Source: Deltaproteobacteria bacterium
GTDB taxonomy: Bacteria > Myxococcota_A > UBA9160 > UBA4427
NCBI GenBank assembly: GCA_029261835.1
Contig: JAJDAO010000088.1
Coordinates: 1 to 64,000, forward strand
Length of the DNA: 64,000 bases
Direction: 5' to 3'
In this document: piece by piece, positions 25,621 through 35,327 of the stretch
Layout: each line of letters begins with the position of its first letter
Position numbering within the stretch: the first letter of the stretch is position 1
Program-made: the position numbers and the translations under genes
Notes under the pieces: generated by a model
What the model was told of the DNA's origin: nothing
Database searches by the model: none
What the model saw: only the letters and a program-made list of their open reading frames with translations

Positions 25621-27951
25621 ATGGAAACCACCTACGACCTCCCCCCCACCCTGCAGGCCGACCTCGAGCAGCTGCGAACGCATATCGCCGAATTCGAGGC
25701 GGGCAGTCTCGCCGCAGAGGCATTCCGTTCGCACCGCGTACCCCAGGGCGTGTACGAGCAGCGGAAGGACGGCACGTACATGCTGCGAATCCGCGTGCCG
25801 GGCGGCGGACTGCTCCCCCACCAGATGCGCTCTGCAGCCTCGGTCGCTCGTCACTACGGCGACGGGCGAGTCCATGTCACGACACGCCAGGACATTCAGG
25901 TTCACGGCGTTCCGCTCGGCGGCATCCATGCCGCACTGATCGAACTGGCGCAGGCCGGTCTTTCGACCAAGGGCGGGGGCGGCAATACGGTGCGGAACAT
26001 CATGGGCTGCGCCCATGCGGGCGTCTGTCCCGACGAGGAGTTCGATATCACGCCCTACCCCGCGGCGCTCACCGAGTTCATGCTGCCCGATCCGGTCAGC
26101 TATCAGCTCCCGCGCAAGTACAAGATCGCCTTCGCGGGCTGCGGCAACGATTGCATCGGGGCTGGCGTGAACGACCTCGGATTCATCGCCCGACAGCGGG
26201 CCGGAAGGCCGGGTTTCGCCGTCTACGCAGGCGGTGGCATGGGACCTCAGGCCCGCGTGGCCGACCAGCTCGAGGAGTTCGTTCCGGCTGAGGAAATCTA
26301 TCTGGTAGCCGAGGCGATCAAACGGCTCTTCGACAAGCACGGCAACCGGCGTAACAAGAACCGGGCACGCCTGCGCTACCTCGTGCGCGAGCTGGGCTTC
26401 GAACGTTTCGAAGCGCTCTACCGTGAAGAGCTGGCGAAGCTCTGCGAAGAGGCACCGCCCGTTCCCGACCTGAAGCGGCCCACCGGGCGCAGACTACCTG
26501 AGGCAACCGAAGCGATGCCCGCAGCCGAGGGCTTCGACGACTGGCGCCGCTGCAACGTACGTCCCCAGAAGCAGGCGGGCTTCTTCCTCGTCCACGTGCC
26601 GGTCTCGCTCGGCGACATCACGGCCGAGACGTTCGAAGGGCTGGCCAACACGCTGGAGCATTTTGGCGAGGGCATGCTGCGAGCGACGGCGGAGCAGAAT
26701 CTGGTCATCCGCTGGCTGCAGGATGCCGAGCTTCCGGGGCTGCACCGAGACTTGTGCAAGCTGGGCCTGGCGGTGGCCTCACCACCCGTGCTGCGCGACA
26801 TGGTCGCCTGCACCGGGTCCGCCACCTGCCGGCTCGGCATCTGCTTGTCGCCCGGCCTGGCGGCTGCGGTGGATCGTAAGCTCGCCAGCGCCGACTTCGA
26901 CCTGGTCGACGCGGAGAATCTCAGCATCCACATCAACGGCTGTCCCAACTCGTGTGGTCGTCATCCCATCGCAGCCATCGGCTTTCACGGCAAGGCGCGA
27001 CGCGTCGACCAACAGCTCTCACCCTGGTACGTGATGCAGCTCGGCGGCCGTGTCGGCGAGGGATACACGGCGCTGGCCGAGGGCAAGGACGCGCTGGCGG
27101 CACGGGACATCCCGGACTTTCTCGAGCAGCTCTTGCGAGCCTTCCGTCAGTCGGACCAGTACCCGGACTTCTACGCCTTCCTGTACGCCGGCGGTCGCGA
27201 CCTCGCGAGCGACATTGCCGCCGGTTTCAAGAGCATCCCGTCCTTTCAGGACGACAAGAACTACTACTACGACTGGGACTCGGACGAACTGTTCTCGCTG
27301 GCGGGCCGCGGTGCCGGCGAGTGCAGCGCCGGTGTCTTCGATCTGATCCGAGTCGATCTGACCAGCGCACGGGACGCCATCAGGGAAGGCAGCCTCTTCG
27401 CTGCCACAGTGCTGGCGGCACGTGCCATGCTGGTGACGCAGGGCGAAGAATCGAAGGACGCGTCGGACTCGCTGCAGAAGTTCGAGCGGCTCTTCATCGA
27501 TAGCGGGCACATCGACGACTCCTTCCGTGAGCTGATTCACGCCGCACGGCAGCAGTCGCACTCGGCGAACCCCGAAGAGCAAATGGAGCCGGGCGCCGAA
27601 CGCGTAGAGGCGCTCGTGGCGGCGGTCGAAGATCTCTACGAGGGCTTGGACCAGTCCCTGCGGTTCCACGCGGCCCCCGCGGACGACGCCAAGCCGAGCG
27701 ACGAAGCAGCTGGCGCGGCGAAGGACTTCGCGGTCGATCGCGAGGCTGACTTCCAGGGAGTCACCTGCCCGCTCAACTACGTCAAGACGAAGATGCTGCT
27801 GGCGCAGATGGAGACGGGCCAGGTCCTCTCCGTCGGTCTCGACGAAGCCGGCGGCAAGAGCGTGCCGCAGAGCGCGGAGAAGGACGGACACGAGATCCTG
27901 CTGGTGGAGCAGCGGGGCGAGCGCTGGCAGGTCTTGCTGCGAAAGGGCTGA
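25621..27951 (+). CDS. Sulfite/nitrite reductase hemoprotein fused to a helical domain and a TusA-like sulfur carrier
   Basis: A 776-residue fusion. Residues 1-530 are a siroheme/[4Fe-4S] reductase: two ferredoxin-like halves (VPQGVYEQRKDGTYMLRI; RPQKQAGFFLVHVPVSLGD) and the cluster ligands Cys397 and Cys403 (ACTGSATCRLG) with Cys441 and Cys445 (NGCPNSCGRHP). Residues around 575-655 (DLTSARDAIREGSLFAATVL onward) are an alpha-helical HEPN-like domain. Residues 700-776 are a TusA/SirA-like domain with Cys716 in TCPLNYVKTK, lacking the second proline of the usual CPxP. The likely reaction is reduction of sulfite to sulfide, with the carrier domain possibly accepting sulfur for the cysteine synthase encoded just upstream. 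Domain roles in the fusion are inference. Confidence 0.9.
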   Translation: METTYDLPPTLQADLEQLRTHIAEFEAGSLAAEAFRSHRVPQGVYEQRKDGTYMLRIRVPGGGLLPHQMRSAASVARHYGDGRVHVTTRQDIQVHGVPLGGIHAALIELAQAGLSTKGGGGNTVRNIMGCAHAGVCPDEEFDITPYPAALTEFMLPDPVSYQLPRKYKIAFAGCGNDCIGAGVNDLGFIARQRAGRPGFAVYAGGGMGPQARVADQLEEFVPAEEIYLVAEAIKRLFDKHGNRRNKNRARLRYLVRELGFERFEALYREELAKLCEEAPPVPDLKRPTGRRLPEATEAMPAAEGFDDWRRCNVRPQKQAGFFLVHVPVSLGDITAETFEGLANTLEHFGEGMLRATAEQNLVIRWLQDAELPGLHRDLCKLGLAVASPPVLRDMVACTGSATCRLGICLSPGLAAAVDRKLASADFDLVDAENLSIHINGCPNSCGRHPIAAIGFHGKARRVDQQLSPWYVMQLGGRVGEGYTALAEGKDALAARDIPDFLEQLLRAFRQSDQYPDFYAFLYAGGRDLASDIAAGFKSIPSFQDDKNYYYDWDSDELFSLAGRGAGECSAGVFDLIRVDLTSARDAIREGSLFAATVLAARAMLVTQGEESKDASDSLQKFERLFIDSGHIDDSFRELIHAARQQSHSANPEEQMEPGAERVEALVAAVEDLYEGLDQSLRFHAAPADDAKPSDEAAGAAKDFAVDREADFQGVTCPLNYVKTKMLLAQMETGQVLSVGLDEAGGKSVPQSAEKDGHEILLVEQRGERWQVLLRKG

Positions 27952-28180
27952 GGGCTCTCAGTTTCTGCAGTTACACCGCAGCATCGTGTGAGGTGCAGAC
28001 CGCAACCCGCTTCCCCGATCCCCAATCCAGCTGAGCCCAACCGCCGCGGGATCTCGATCGCGCAGCGCACGATCCGGCTGCACGGGCGGCTGAGGTCACG
28101 GCACAGTCACTGCGGTACTCTGCGCATGGGTCGGGGCGGTTCAGGGAAAGAAGCGAAGGAAAGAGAGAGGACTCTGCACG

Positions 28181-28882
28181 ATGGAGAAGCTGGTCTATGT
28201 ACTCTGGAAGCCTGAGAGTGTCTCGGTCGAGGCCTTCCGTGATTCCCTCATCGGCGAGGTGGGGCGTGAGCTGATCGATCAGGGGGCGCGCGAGTTGGCG
28301 GTCAGCGTGGCGGATGAGCACGTGCAGTATGCCCAGGGCTCCGTGATCACTCAGATGTCGGCACCGATCTCGGCGATCGCCTCACTCTGGCTCGACAGCC
28401 ACCTCGACCGCGCACCCTACGAGAAAGCGCTTGAGCGTGTCAGTGACCGGCTCGCCGGCTACCTCGTCCTCGAGTCGCGCCCGATCGTCAACCGCAAGCA
28501 GCGAGCGCCCACCGGTCAGCGCACGCCCGGCATCAACACGATCGCCTTCCTCGAGAAGCCGGACGACCTCGAGTACGAGACCTGGCGCGAAATCTGGCAG
28601 GGAAGCCACACCGGCATCGCGATCGAGACCCAGAGCACTTTCCTCTACATCCAGAACGTCGTGGTCCGCGCACTGACGCCAGACGCCCCACCGTGGGTCG
28701 CGATCGTCGAGGAGGGCTTTCCCGGCGAGGCTCTCACCGACCAGCACGTCTTCTATGCCTCCGGCGGTTCGGAGGAAGTTCTGGACCGCAATCGGGGACG
28801 CATGGTCGAGAGCTGCCAGCGATTCATCGAATTCGATCATCTCGAATCACACATGTTCAGCGAGTACATTCTGCTCGAATGA
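28181..28882 (+). CDS. EthD-domain-like protein
   Basis: A 233-residue protein with two ferredoxin-like halves: MEKLVYVLWKPESVSVEAFRD at the start, and NTIAFLEKPDDLEYETWREIWQGSHTGIAIETQSTFLYIQNVVVRALTPDAP in the second half, the latter with the EthD-type pattern of a tryptophan-rich helix followed by HT and a YIQN strand. EthD-like proteins accompany oxygenases and acyl-CoA enzymes in degradation clusters, but their biochemical role is unclear. It is followed after 66 bases by an alcohol dehydrogenase on the same strand. No catalytic residues are identifiable. Confidence 0.7.
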   Translation: MEKLVYVLWKPESVSVEAFRDSLIGEVGRELIDQGARELAVSVADEHVQYAQGSVITQMSAPISAIASLWLDSHLDRAPYEKALERVSDRLAGYLVLESRPIVNRKQRAPTGQRTPGINTIAFLEKPDDLEYETWREIWQGSHTGIAIETQSTFLYIQNVVVRALTPDAPPWVAIVEEGFPGEALTDQHVFYASGGSEEVLDRNRGRMVESCQRFIEFDHLESHMFSEYILLE

Positions 28883-28948
28883 CGTCCGCACTGGTTTCCA
28901 TCCGCTCCGCAACCCTCCCCCGAATCAGACAGAGCAAGGAGATACACC

Positions 28949-30037
28949 GTGAAGGCCGCTGTGATGCGCGCGAACAACGCCCCCCTCGAGCTCGAGGACG
29001 TCCAGATCGACGATCCCGGTCCGGGCGAGGTCCTCTTAAAGACCGCAGCTTCCGGCATCTGCCACAGCGACCTCACCGTGATCGAAGGCGGTCTCCCCAT
29101 GCCACCGCCTTGCATCCTCGGCCACGAGCCAGCGGGCATAGTCGAAGCGGTGGGCGAAGGCGTCACCGATTTTGCGCCGGGCGATCACGTGATCGGCTGC
29201 CTCACCGCCTGGTGCGGCGTATGCAAGTTCTGCACGGGCGGTCGCCCCTACCTCTGCCCCACGCAGTTCGCGGGTCGGCCCGAGGGATCGAAGTCGCGAC
29301 TCAGTGCCAAAGGCGGTGACCCGATCCTCCAGTTCGCAAACCTCTCTTCCTTCGCCGAGAAGATGCTCTGCCCGGAGCGTTCGCTGGTGAAGATTCGGGA
29401 CGACATGCCGCTCGATCGCGCGTCGCTGATTGGCTGCGGCGTCACGACCGGTCTTGGCGCCGCACTCAATACTGTGAACATCCCGGCCGGGGCGAGCGTA
29501 GTGATCATCGGCCTGGGCGGCGTGGGACTCTCCGCGCTCCAGGGCGCGCGCATCGTCGGCGCGGGCAAGATCATCGCCGTCGACGCACAGCCCTGGAAGT
29601 TTCAGCTCGCCCAGCAGTTTGGCGCCACCGACTGCATCGACGCCACGAAGGTCGATCCGGTCGGGGCCGTGCACGAGCTGACGGGCGGCGGTGCAGACTT
29701 CGTCTTCGAGTGCATCGGTCTCGTCCCCACCGTGCAGCAGGCCGTCGCCATGACGGGTCGCGGCGGCACAACGGTGCTGGTCGGCGTCGTCCCCATCACG
29801 GAGCTGGTCTCGATCTCGGCCGCCGACGTCACACTGCAGGAGAAGAAGATCACGGGCTCCTACATGGGCTCGAACCGCTTCCGCTTCGACATGCCCAAGT
29901 ACATCGATTTCTACCTCGACGGTCGGCTGCACCTCGACGAAATGATCTCCTCACGCATCAAGCTCGACGAAGTCAACGACGCCTTCGATCGCATGCGCAA
30001 GGGCGAGGCAGCCCGGCAGGTGATCGTCTTCGATTGA
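28949..30037 (+). CDS. Zinc-dependent alcohol dehydrogenase (MDR family)
   Basis: A 362-residue medium-chain dehydrogenase. The catalytic zinc ligands are in SGICHSDLT and GHEPAGIVE, structural-zinc cysteines in CGVCKFCTGGRPYLCP, and the NAD motif is VIIGLGGVGLSALQGARIVGAGKIIAVDA. The class resembles the NDMA-dependent/AdhD-type alcohol dehydrogenases found with lipid and steroid catabolism. Starts at GTG 28949 after AAGGAG. It could oxidise a steroid or side-chain alcohol, such as a product of hydroxylation by the neighbouring molybdoenzyme; that link is speculative. Confidence 0.88.
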   Translation: MKAAVMRANNAPLELEDVQIDDPGPGEVLLKTAASGICHSDLTVIEGGLPMPPPCILGHEPAGIVEAVGEGVTDFAPGDHVIGCLTAWCGVCKFCTGGRPYLCPTQFAGRPEGSKSRLSAKGGDPILQFANLSSFAEKMLCPERSLVKIRDDMPLDRASLIGCGVTTGLGAALNTVNIPAGASVVIIGLGGVGLSALQGARIVGAGKIIAVDAQPWKFQLAQQFGATDCIDATKVDPVGAVHELTGGGADFVFECIGLVPTVQQAVAMTGRGGTTVLVGVVPITELVSISAADVTLQEKKITGSYMGSNRFRFDMPKYIDFYLDGRLHLDEMISSRIKLDEVNDAFDRMRKGEAARQVIVFD

Positions 30038-30250
30038 AAGCGCACTCGCGAATCATCGACTCGAACGTGGCGTCCAGCCGAATTCGATGTAGCGTCTCGC
30101 ATCAGGCCGCCCGGCTCGGAGGCTCGGAGGCTCCGAGAAGGTCAAGCGAGACCGGGACGACTCCGTGACAAGACTCGAGTGTGTAGACGTGACTCGCATC
30201 GCAATCGCATCGGTGTGCCTTCCTCGGCGCCTTCCTCGGCGAGTGTGGCC

Positions 30251-33163
30251 GTGAGCCAGCATCGCGTTTCCGCTGGTGTCGATCGGCGCGGCTTCCTCCG
30301 ACTGAGCAGCGGCGCGCTGCTTTCGCTCGGGCTGGTCCATCTGATTCCCGCCGCGCCCGTGCGAGGCGCGGCAAGCCCGGAGATCCAGAGAGCCATCCGC
30401 GTCGTCCCCCAGACCGCTTACCAGAGCTGGCAGGACATCTGGAGAGGGCGCTGGACCTGGGACAGAGTGGTTCACTCATCCCACGCTCGTGCCAACTGCG
30501 TCTCGACGTGCTCTTGGAACGTCTTCATCAAGGACGGCATTGCCTGGCGCGAAGAACAGAACGCCATTTACGAGGCATCCGAGCCGAGTGTGCCCGACTT
30601 CAACCCACGGGGTTGCCAAAAGGGTGCCTGCTACACGCACCTGATGTATGAGCCAGCGCGCATCACGCATCCACTCCGGCGAGTCGGTGAGAGGGGCGGC
30701 GGCAAGTGGAAGCGGGTGTCTTGGGACGAAGCGCTGACTGAGGTCGCCGACGCGATGATCGAGGCCGCACTCAGCCAAGGCACCGGATCGATCATCTATG
30801 ACCATGGCACGACCAACATCGACTTCGGGGCGGATACCGCCTCGGAGATGCGACTCTTTTCATGCCTGAATGCGACGACCATCGACTCCTGGGCCGGGGT
30901 CGGTGACATGCCGTACGGCCTGGTGCAGACCTGGGGCATGTACAACGCCGAGGGCACCTCCGACGACTGGTTCAAGTCGGACTTCATCATCATCTGGAAC
31001 GGGAACCCGGCCTACACGCGGATGCCCGAAGTCCACTTCATGCATGAGGCGCGCTACCGGGGCGCCAAGCTGGTGGTGATCTCACCCGAGTACAGCGCGA
31101 GCACCGTGCACGCCGACTACTGGCTGAACCCGCGAGTCGGGAGCGACGCGGCCCTGGCTCTGGCGTTGGCCCAGGTGATCCTGGAGGAGGACCTCTACGA
31201 CGCGGAGTATGTTCGCGAGCAGACCGACCTTCCCATCCTGGTTCGCAGCGACACCGGCCGCTATCTGCGCGCCTCCGATTTGAAGCCGGGTGGCAGTGAC
31301 GAGCTGCTCTACTTCTGGGACCGCGAGCGGGAGAGACTGGCTGAGGTCCCCGGCTGCCAGGGCGAGGGGGCCCGCTCTCTCGCACTCGGGTCGCTGAAGC
31401 CCGCCCTCTCCGGGAGCCATGTGGTCAGCCTCGCCGACGGCAGCTCGGCGACCGTGCGCCCGCTGCTCGATCATCTGCGTGAGCATCTCGACGCACACTA
31501 CACCCCCGAGCAGTCCGCAGCAGTGACGGGTGTGGGCAAGGGAACGATCGAGCGGGTCGCCCGCGAACTCGCGAGTGCCGGCAGCGCGATGATCTTCGCA
31601 GGCCTGGGAGGCTGTAAGCAGTACCACGGTGACCTGCAGCAGCGCGCCCAGATCCTCTTGATGGCACTTACGGGAAACCAGGGCAAGAGCGGGGGCGGGC
31701 TGCGTGTAGCCTCCTGGTGGCCGGTCCAGGGCTTCGACAAGTTCACTCGCGCTGGCCTCCGTAAGGGTCTCCCGTTCTTGGAACAGGCGCGTCTGCTCTG
31801 GCAGGTCTACCTGGGCGATCGGGGCTGGCGGAGCTTCGAGAACTTGATGCAGCAGCTCACACCCCATCGAGGCATGACACCCCTCATGCCCTTTCTATAC
31901 ACCCACGCCGGTTACCAGGAGACCTGGGACAGGCGCGAGTTCCACGATCCAGCGGTTCCACGAAATACCTCCGAGTACATGCAGGAGGCAGTCGCCAAGG
32001 GCTGGATCCCGATCCGACCGCTCTCGGGCTCCGAGCCGCGCGTGTTCCTCTTCACCGGTGCCAATCCGCTGCGGCGATGGCCGGCACCGCAGATCGCCGA
32101 GCAGCACCTCTGGCCAAAGCTCGATCTGATCGTCGACGTGAACTTCAAGGCCAGCACCTCGGGGATGAAGGCGGACCTGATCCTCCCCGCCTCCGGCTAC
32201 TACGAACGCGACTCGCTCAAGTACAGCCAGGCCTACCTGCCATACCTGGTCTTGTGCGAGAAAGCGATCGCACCGCTGGGTGACGCCAAACCCGAGTGGG
32301 AGATCTTCGGCTTGCTGGCGCGCAAGATTCAAGAACGCGCCACGGCTCGCGGTGTCGGCAAGGTGCGCGATGCGGTGGGGGGCGAGGTCGACCTTTCCCA
32401 GGTCTACGATGGCTGGAGTCACGACGGCCAGTTTCACGAGAGCGATCCCCTGGCCGCGCTGGACTGGATCCTTCGAGAGACCGACAGCACCGGAAACCAG
32501 AGCTTCGAGCAGGGAGCAAAGACGGGCGTGCTCCCCGTTCTCGGGGTCGAGGGGACGCCACACTCGCTGTACGCGCTGGGTAGTGACTACCGGCCCGGCC
32601 GCACTCTCTATCCCCACGCGCGCTTCGTGGAGAACAAGGAGGCGTGGCCGACCTTCTCCGGGCGCCAGCAGTTCCTGATCGACCACCCCTGGTACGAGGA
32701 GGTGAGCGAGACGCTGCCGGTGCACAAGGAGCCACCGTTGGCGGGAGGCGACCACCCTCTGCGGCTGACCGGCGGCCACACCCGCTGGTCGATTCACGCC
32801 ACCTGGCGCGATGTCCCGCTGATGCTGCAGCTGCAGCGTGGGGGCCCGGCCGTCTGGGTCGCGCTGCAGGATGCCCGCAAGCGTGGCATCGCCGACGGAG
32901 ACCGCATTCGGGTCTTCAACGACGTGGGCGAGTTCGAGGCGCTGGCCAAGGTCGCCGCGTCTGTCCAGCCGGGCCAGGCGATCATCTACCACGCATGGGA
33001 GCCGTATCACTTCAAAGGATGGAAGGGCCAGCAGCAGCCGGTCCCCGCCCCGTGGAAGGCACTGCACCTGGCGGGGGGGTACGGGCAGATCCACTATCGT
33101 TCCATCTACGGCGCTCCCGGCCACAACCCCAGGGCCCAGACCGTCGATATCGCCAGAGCCTGA
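30251..33163 (+). CDS. Tat-exported type II DMSO-reductase-family molybdoenzyme, catalytic subunit
   Basis: About 970 residues. A twin-arginine signal (DRRGFLRLSSGALLSLG) directs folded export. An FS0-type cluster motif follows: His78, Cys83, Cys87, Cys122 (HARANCVSTCSW, RGCQKGAC). The molybdenum ligand region aligns with NarG: GVGDMPYGLVQTWG, giving Asp219, then IIIWNGNPAYTRMPEVHF. Asp ligation defines the type II group (NarG, ethylbenzene dehydrogenase, steroid C25 dehydrogenase, selenate and chlorate reductases). The histidine is five positions before the first cysteine instead of four as in NarG. No iron-sulfur, heme or chaperone subunit gene is adjacent. Because the region is devoted to steroid degradation, a C25-dehydrogenase-like hydroxylase is the attractive guess. 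Start chosen at GTG 30251; the frame is open from 30179. Confidence 0.8.
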   Translation: MSQHRVSAGVDRRGFLRLSSGALLSLGLVHLIPAAPVRGAASPEIQRAIRVVPQTAYQSWQDIWRGRWTWDRVVHSSHARANCVSTCSWNVFIKDGIAWREEQNAIYEASEPSVPDFNPRGCQKGACYTHLMYEPARITHPLRRVGERGGGKWKRVSWDEALTEVADAMIEAALSQGTGSIIYDHGTTNIDFGADTASEMRLFSCLNATTIDSWAGVGDMPYGLVQTWGMYNAEGTSDDWFKSDFIIIWNGNPAYTRMPEVHFMHEARYRGAKLVVISPEYSASTVHADYWLNPRVGSDAALALALAQVILEEDLYDAEYVREQTDLPILVRSDTGRYLRASDLKPGGSDELLYFWDRERERLAEVPGCQGEGARSLALGSLKPALSGSHVVSLADGSSATVRPLLDHLREHLDAHYTPEQSAAVTGVGKGTIERVARELASAGSAMIFAGLGGCKQYHGDLQQRAQILLMALTGNQGKSGGGLRVASWWPVQGFDKFTRAGLRKGLPFLEQARLLWQVYLGDRGWRSFENLMQQLTPHRGMTPLMPFLYTHAGYQETWDRREFHDPAVPRNTSEYMQEAVAKGWIPIRPLSGSEPRVFLFTGANPLRRWPAPQIAEQHLWPKLDLIVDVNFKASTSGMKADLILPASGYYERDSLKYSQAYLPYLVLCEKAIAPLGDAKPEWEIFGLLARKIQERATARGVGKVRDAVGGEVDLSQVYDGWSHDGQFHESDPLAALDWILRETDSTGNQSFEQGAKTGVLPVLGVEGTPHSLYALGSDYRPGRTLYPHARFVENKEAWPTFSGRQQFLIDHPWYEEVSETLPVHKEPPLAGGDHPLRLTGGHTRWSIHATWRDVPLMLQLQRGGPAVWVALQDARKRGIADGDRIRVFNDVGEFEALAKVAASVQPGQAIIYHAWEPYHFKGWKGQQQPVPAPWKALHLAGGYGQIHYRSIYGAPGHNPRAQTVDIARA

Positions 33164-33198
33164 CCCGCGCGAGTCGGCGCTTGCGGCGCCGCTCGACG

Positions 33199-33639
33199 TC
33201 AGCCCGGCCCGGGACCCAGCACCTCAAAGGATCCAATGTGGGCGCGATTGAGCTTGGTACGATGGGTCATCAGCCAAACACCGCCGGCTTTCTGCCATTC
33301 ATCCCGATAGTCGCCCAGCGTACTGAAGGTCAGATGCGCCTGATCAGCCACACCCAAGTGCATATCGCTCACATAGGCCTTGCTGCTGGCACGGTCACCT
33401 TTCACATCGATCAGCACATTCGCTAGCAAGTGCTGTGTAGGCCCACAGTCGTCCAGAAAAGAGCGCATATTGGCAACCAAGGCATCACGGCCCGCCAGTT
33501 TGCCGGCACCGAGATCACCCGTGACATCATCCGTCGTAATGCTGTCGAGTGCCCGCCAGTCCCTCTCGTCCATGGCGCGCGCGAAGTTCACCAGCTGACG
33601 GTAGATTTCGCGCTCTGCCAACAAGTCATCCAGTGTCAT
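33199..33639 (-). CDS. NTF2/SnoaL-like protein
   Basis: A 146-residue SnoaL-like (nuclear transport factor 2 fold) protein, recognisable from MTLDDLLAEREIYRQLVNFARAMDERDWRALDSI and the later GGVWLMTHRTKLNRAHIGSFEVLG strand pair. Members are small ligand-binding proteins or isomerases and hydratases, including ketosteroid isomerases, but the delta5-ketosteroid isomerase catalytic tyrosine/aspartate pattern is not evident. Earlier in-frame starts at 33687 and 33738 are possible; no clear ribosome site decides. Base composition is visibly less GC-rich than the flanking genes, suggesting recent acquisition. It is convergent with the molybdoenzyme gene. Confidence 0.72.
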   Translation of the reverse strand: MTLDDLLAEREIYRQLVNFARAMDERDWRALDSITTDDVTGDLGAGKLAGRDALVANMRSFLDDCGPTQHLLANVLIDVKGDRASSKAYVSDMHLGVADQAHLTFSTLGDYRDEWQKAGGVWLMTHRTKLNRAHIGSFEVLGPGPG

Positions 33640-33750
33640 TCTGTTGTCGTCCCATGCCTGATCTCTCGTTGAATCGAATGTAGCCATTTGCACCACTGAG
33701 CCATGCTCTCTCCGGATACTCAGCAGAGCACGAGTCATGCGAGTCGAGAT

Positions 33751-35271
33751 CTACTTGGAGAACTCCGCCCATGGCTCGCGGTCTTCCTCGCCGCCGAAGC
33801 GATCGGGATGGCGAATCACGCTGAGAAATGAGCCGTGGATCTCCGGTCCGCGTGGCCAGCCGGCCAGCGTCGCGGACATCTCCGCGACTCGTTCGGGGTG
33901 CTCGCTGGAGATGTCGTGCTGTTCGGTCGGATCTCGATCGACGCGATAGAGCTCGGGATCTGACTTGGAGAACGGGAGGAATGCGATGGGCGCAATGAGC
34001 TTCCAGGGACCGCTGTAGAGAGCGCTGCCGTCGAGGCCAACGGTCACGAAACCTGCGGTCGCTTCGGCGCTTGCCATGCCGCTCAATGTCGGCCACCGGC
34101 TCGTGCCATCGAGGTCCTGCGGTATCGACTTCGCCAGGCCAGCTGCTCCTAATAGCGTGGGGAGGACATCCTCCGCGCTAATGAACGCTTGACTGGCGCC
34201 GCCTTCGAGCTGGCCCGGCCACCAGATTGCAGCCGGCACGCGCACGCCACCCTCGTACACGGACAGCTTACCGCCGCGCAGCGGCGTGTTGTCGGAGCCA
34301 CCCTCGAGCGTGTTGGTCCTCAGGAACTCGAGCGCGTGCGTGGGCAAGGGCTCACCGAGAATCGAGACCAACGCGTTGACCATACGGACGAGACCCGGTG
34401 GTTGGCTCGCGACATTGAGCCCACCGTTGTCGCTCGAGAAGAACACGATGGTCTCCCGCGCAATCCCCTCCGCTTCCAGGCCGGCGAGCAGACGACCAAT
34501 CGAGCGATCGAGTTCGCTGACCATTGCGGCGTGCACGCGTCGGTACTCCGACTCGATCCCCGCGTACTTCGCGATGCTCGCCGGTGGTGCTTCGTTCGGC
34601 AGATGCGGTGCGTTGTACGCCACATAGAGGAGCATCGGCTTCGCACTGTCGCGCTCGCGCATCAGCGTCAGCGCCTCGTCGGTGATCAGATCGGTGGAGT
34701 AGCCTTCTTCGCGCAGTGTCTTGCCATTGCGTTGCCAATCGTGGCCGCCGCCGTGGTTGTGATCCCAATAGCCGATCCCGCCCGTGACGTGACCATAGAA
34801 GTGGTCGAAGCCTCGCCTGTGGGGCAAGTAGCGCTTTTCAATGTGGCCGAGGTGCCACTTGCCGCTCATGAAGGTCTGATAGCCGGCCGCACGGAAGTAC
34901 TCCGGCAGCAGACGCTCTGCCAGCGGCAGACCACCGGGGTCGAGCTTCGCGATCGGGCGCACGATGCCGAGCCGCAAGGGCGACTTGCCGGTCATCAGTG
35001 CGGCACGCGTTGGCGAGCAGCTTGGCTGAGCGTAGTAGCGATCGAGTTGGACGCCCTGGCTCGCGAGGCGATCGAGGTTGGGCGTCTGAATCTCGCTGCC
35101 GTTCCAGCCGACGTCGCGCCAGCCAAGATCGTCCGCCAGAATCAGCAGGATGTTCGGCAAACGCTCCACCGCGACTTCGACCGCGCCCGCCCGATCGGCC
35201 TGAAGCGTCAGCAGCATTGCAAAGGCCGTCGAAACTGCGAGCACCCGACTGACGAGCGCGGCACCACGCAT
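33751..35271 (-). CDS. Periplasmic or secreted arylsulfatase-type sulfatase
   Basis: A 506-residue type I sulfatase. An N-terminal signal peptide (residues 1-30, ending in RAGA) is followed by the metal-binding LILADDLGW (Asp47, Asp48) and the formylglycine motif CSPTR with Cys85. GKWHLGH supplies further active-site Lys and His, and IVFFSSDNGG the second metal pair. The cysteine-type motif needs a formylglycine-generating enzyme or anaerobic maturase, neither in this window. The substrate is unknown. Cleavage of sterol or steroid sulfate would suit the neighbourhood, but polysaccharide sulfatases look alike. It lies between the molybdoenzyme region and ipdF. Confidence 0.9.
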   Translation of the reverse strand: MRGAALVSRVLAVSTAFAMLLTLQADRAGAVEVAVERLPNILLILADDLGWRDVGWNGSEIQTPNLDRLASQGVQLDRYYAQPSCSPTRAALMTGKSPLRLGIVRPIAKLDPGGLPLAERLLPEYFRAAGYQTFMSGKWHLGHIEKRYLPHRRGFDHFYGHVTGGIGYWDHNHGGGHDWQRNGKTLREEGYSTDLITDEALTLMRERDSAKPMLLYVAYNAPHLPNEAPPASIAKYAGIESEYRRVHAAMVSELDRSIGRLLAGLEAEGIARETIVFFSSDNGGLNVASQPPGLVRMVNALVSILGEPLPTHALEFLRTNTLEGGSDNTPLRGGKLSVYEGGVRVPAAIWWPGQLEGGASQAFISAEDVLPTLLGAAGLAKSIPQDLDGTSRWPTLSGMASAEATAGFVTVGLDGSALYSGPWKLIAPIAFLPFSKSDPELYRVDRDPTEQHDISSEHPERVAEMSATLAGWPRGPEIHGSFLSVIRHPDRFGGEEDREPWAEFSK

Positions 35272-35327
35272 TGGACTTCTCCCGGCCCTGTGGACACTCG
35301 GAGGCTGCGATTCGAACAGTGTCGTTG

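Noticed and set aside
30251..33163. Calling the molybdoenzyme a respiratory nitrate reductase (NarG)
   Set aside because: NarG-like Mo-site residues are present, but no narH, narJ or narI follows, a Tat signal is present, and the FS0 ligand spacing differs.
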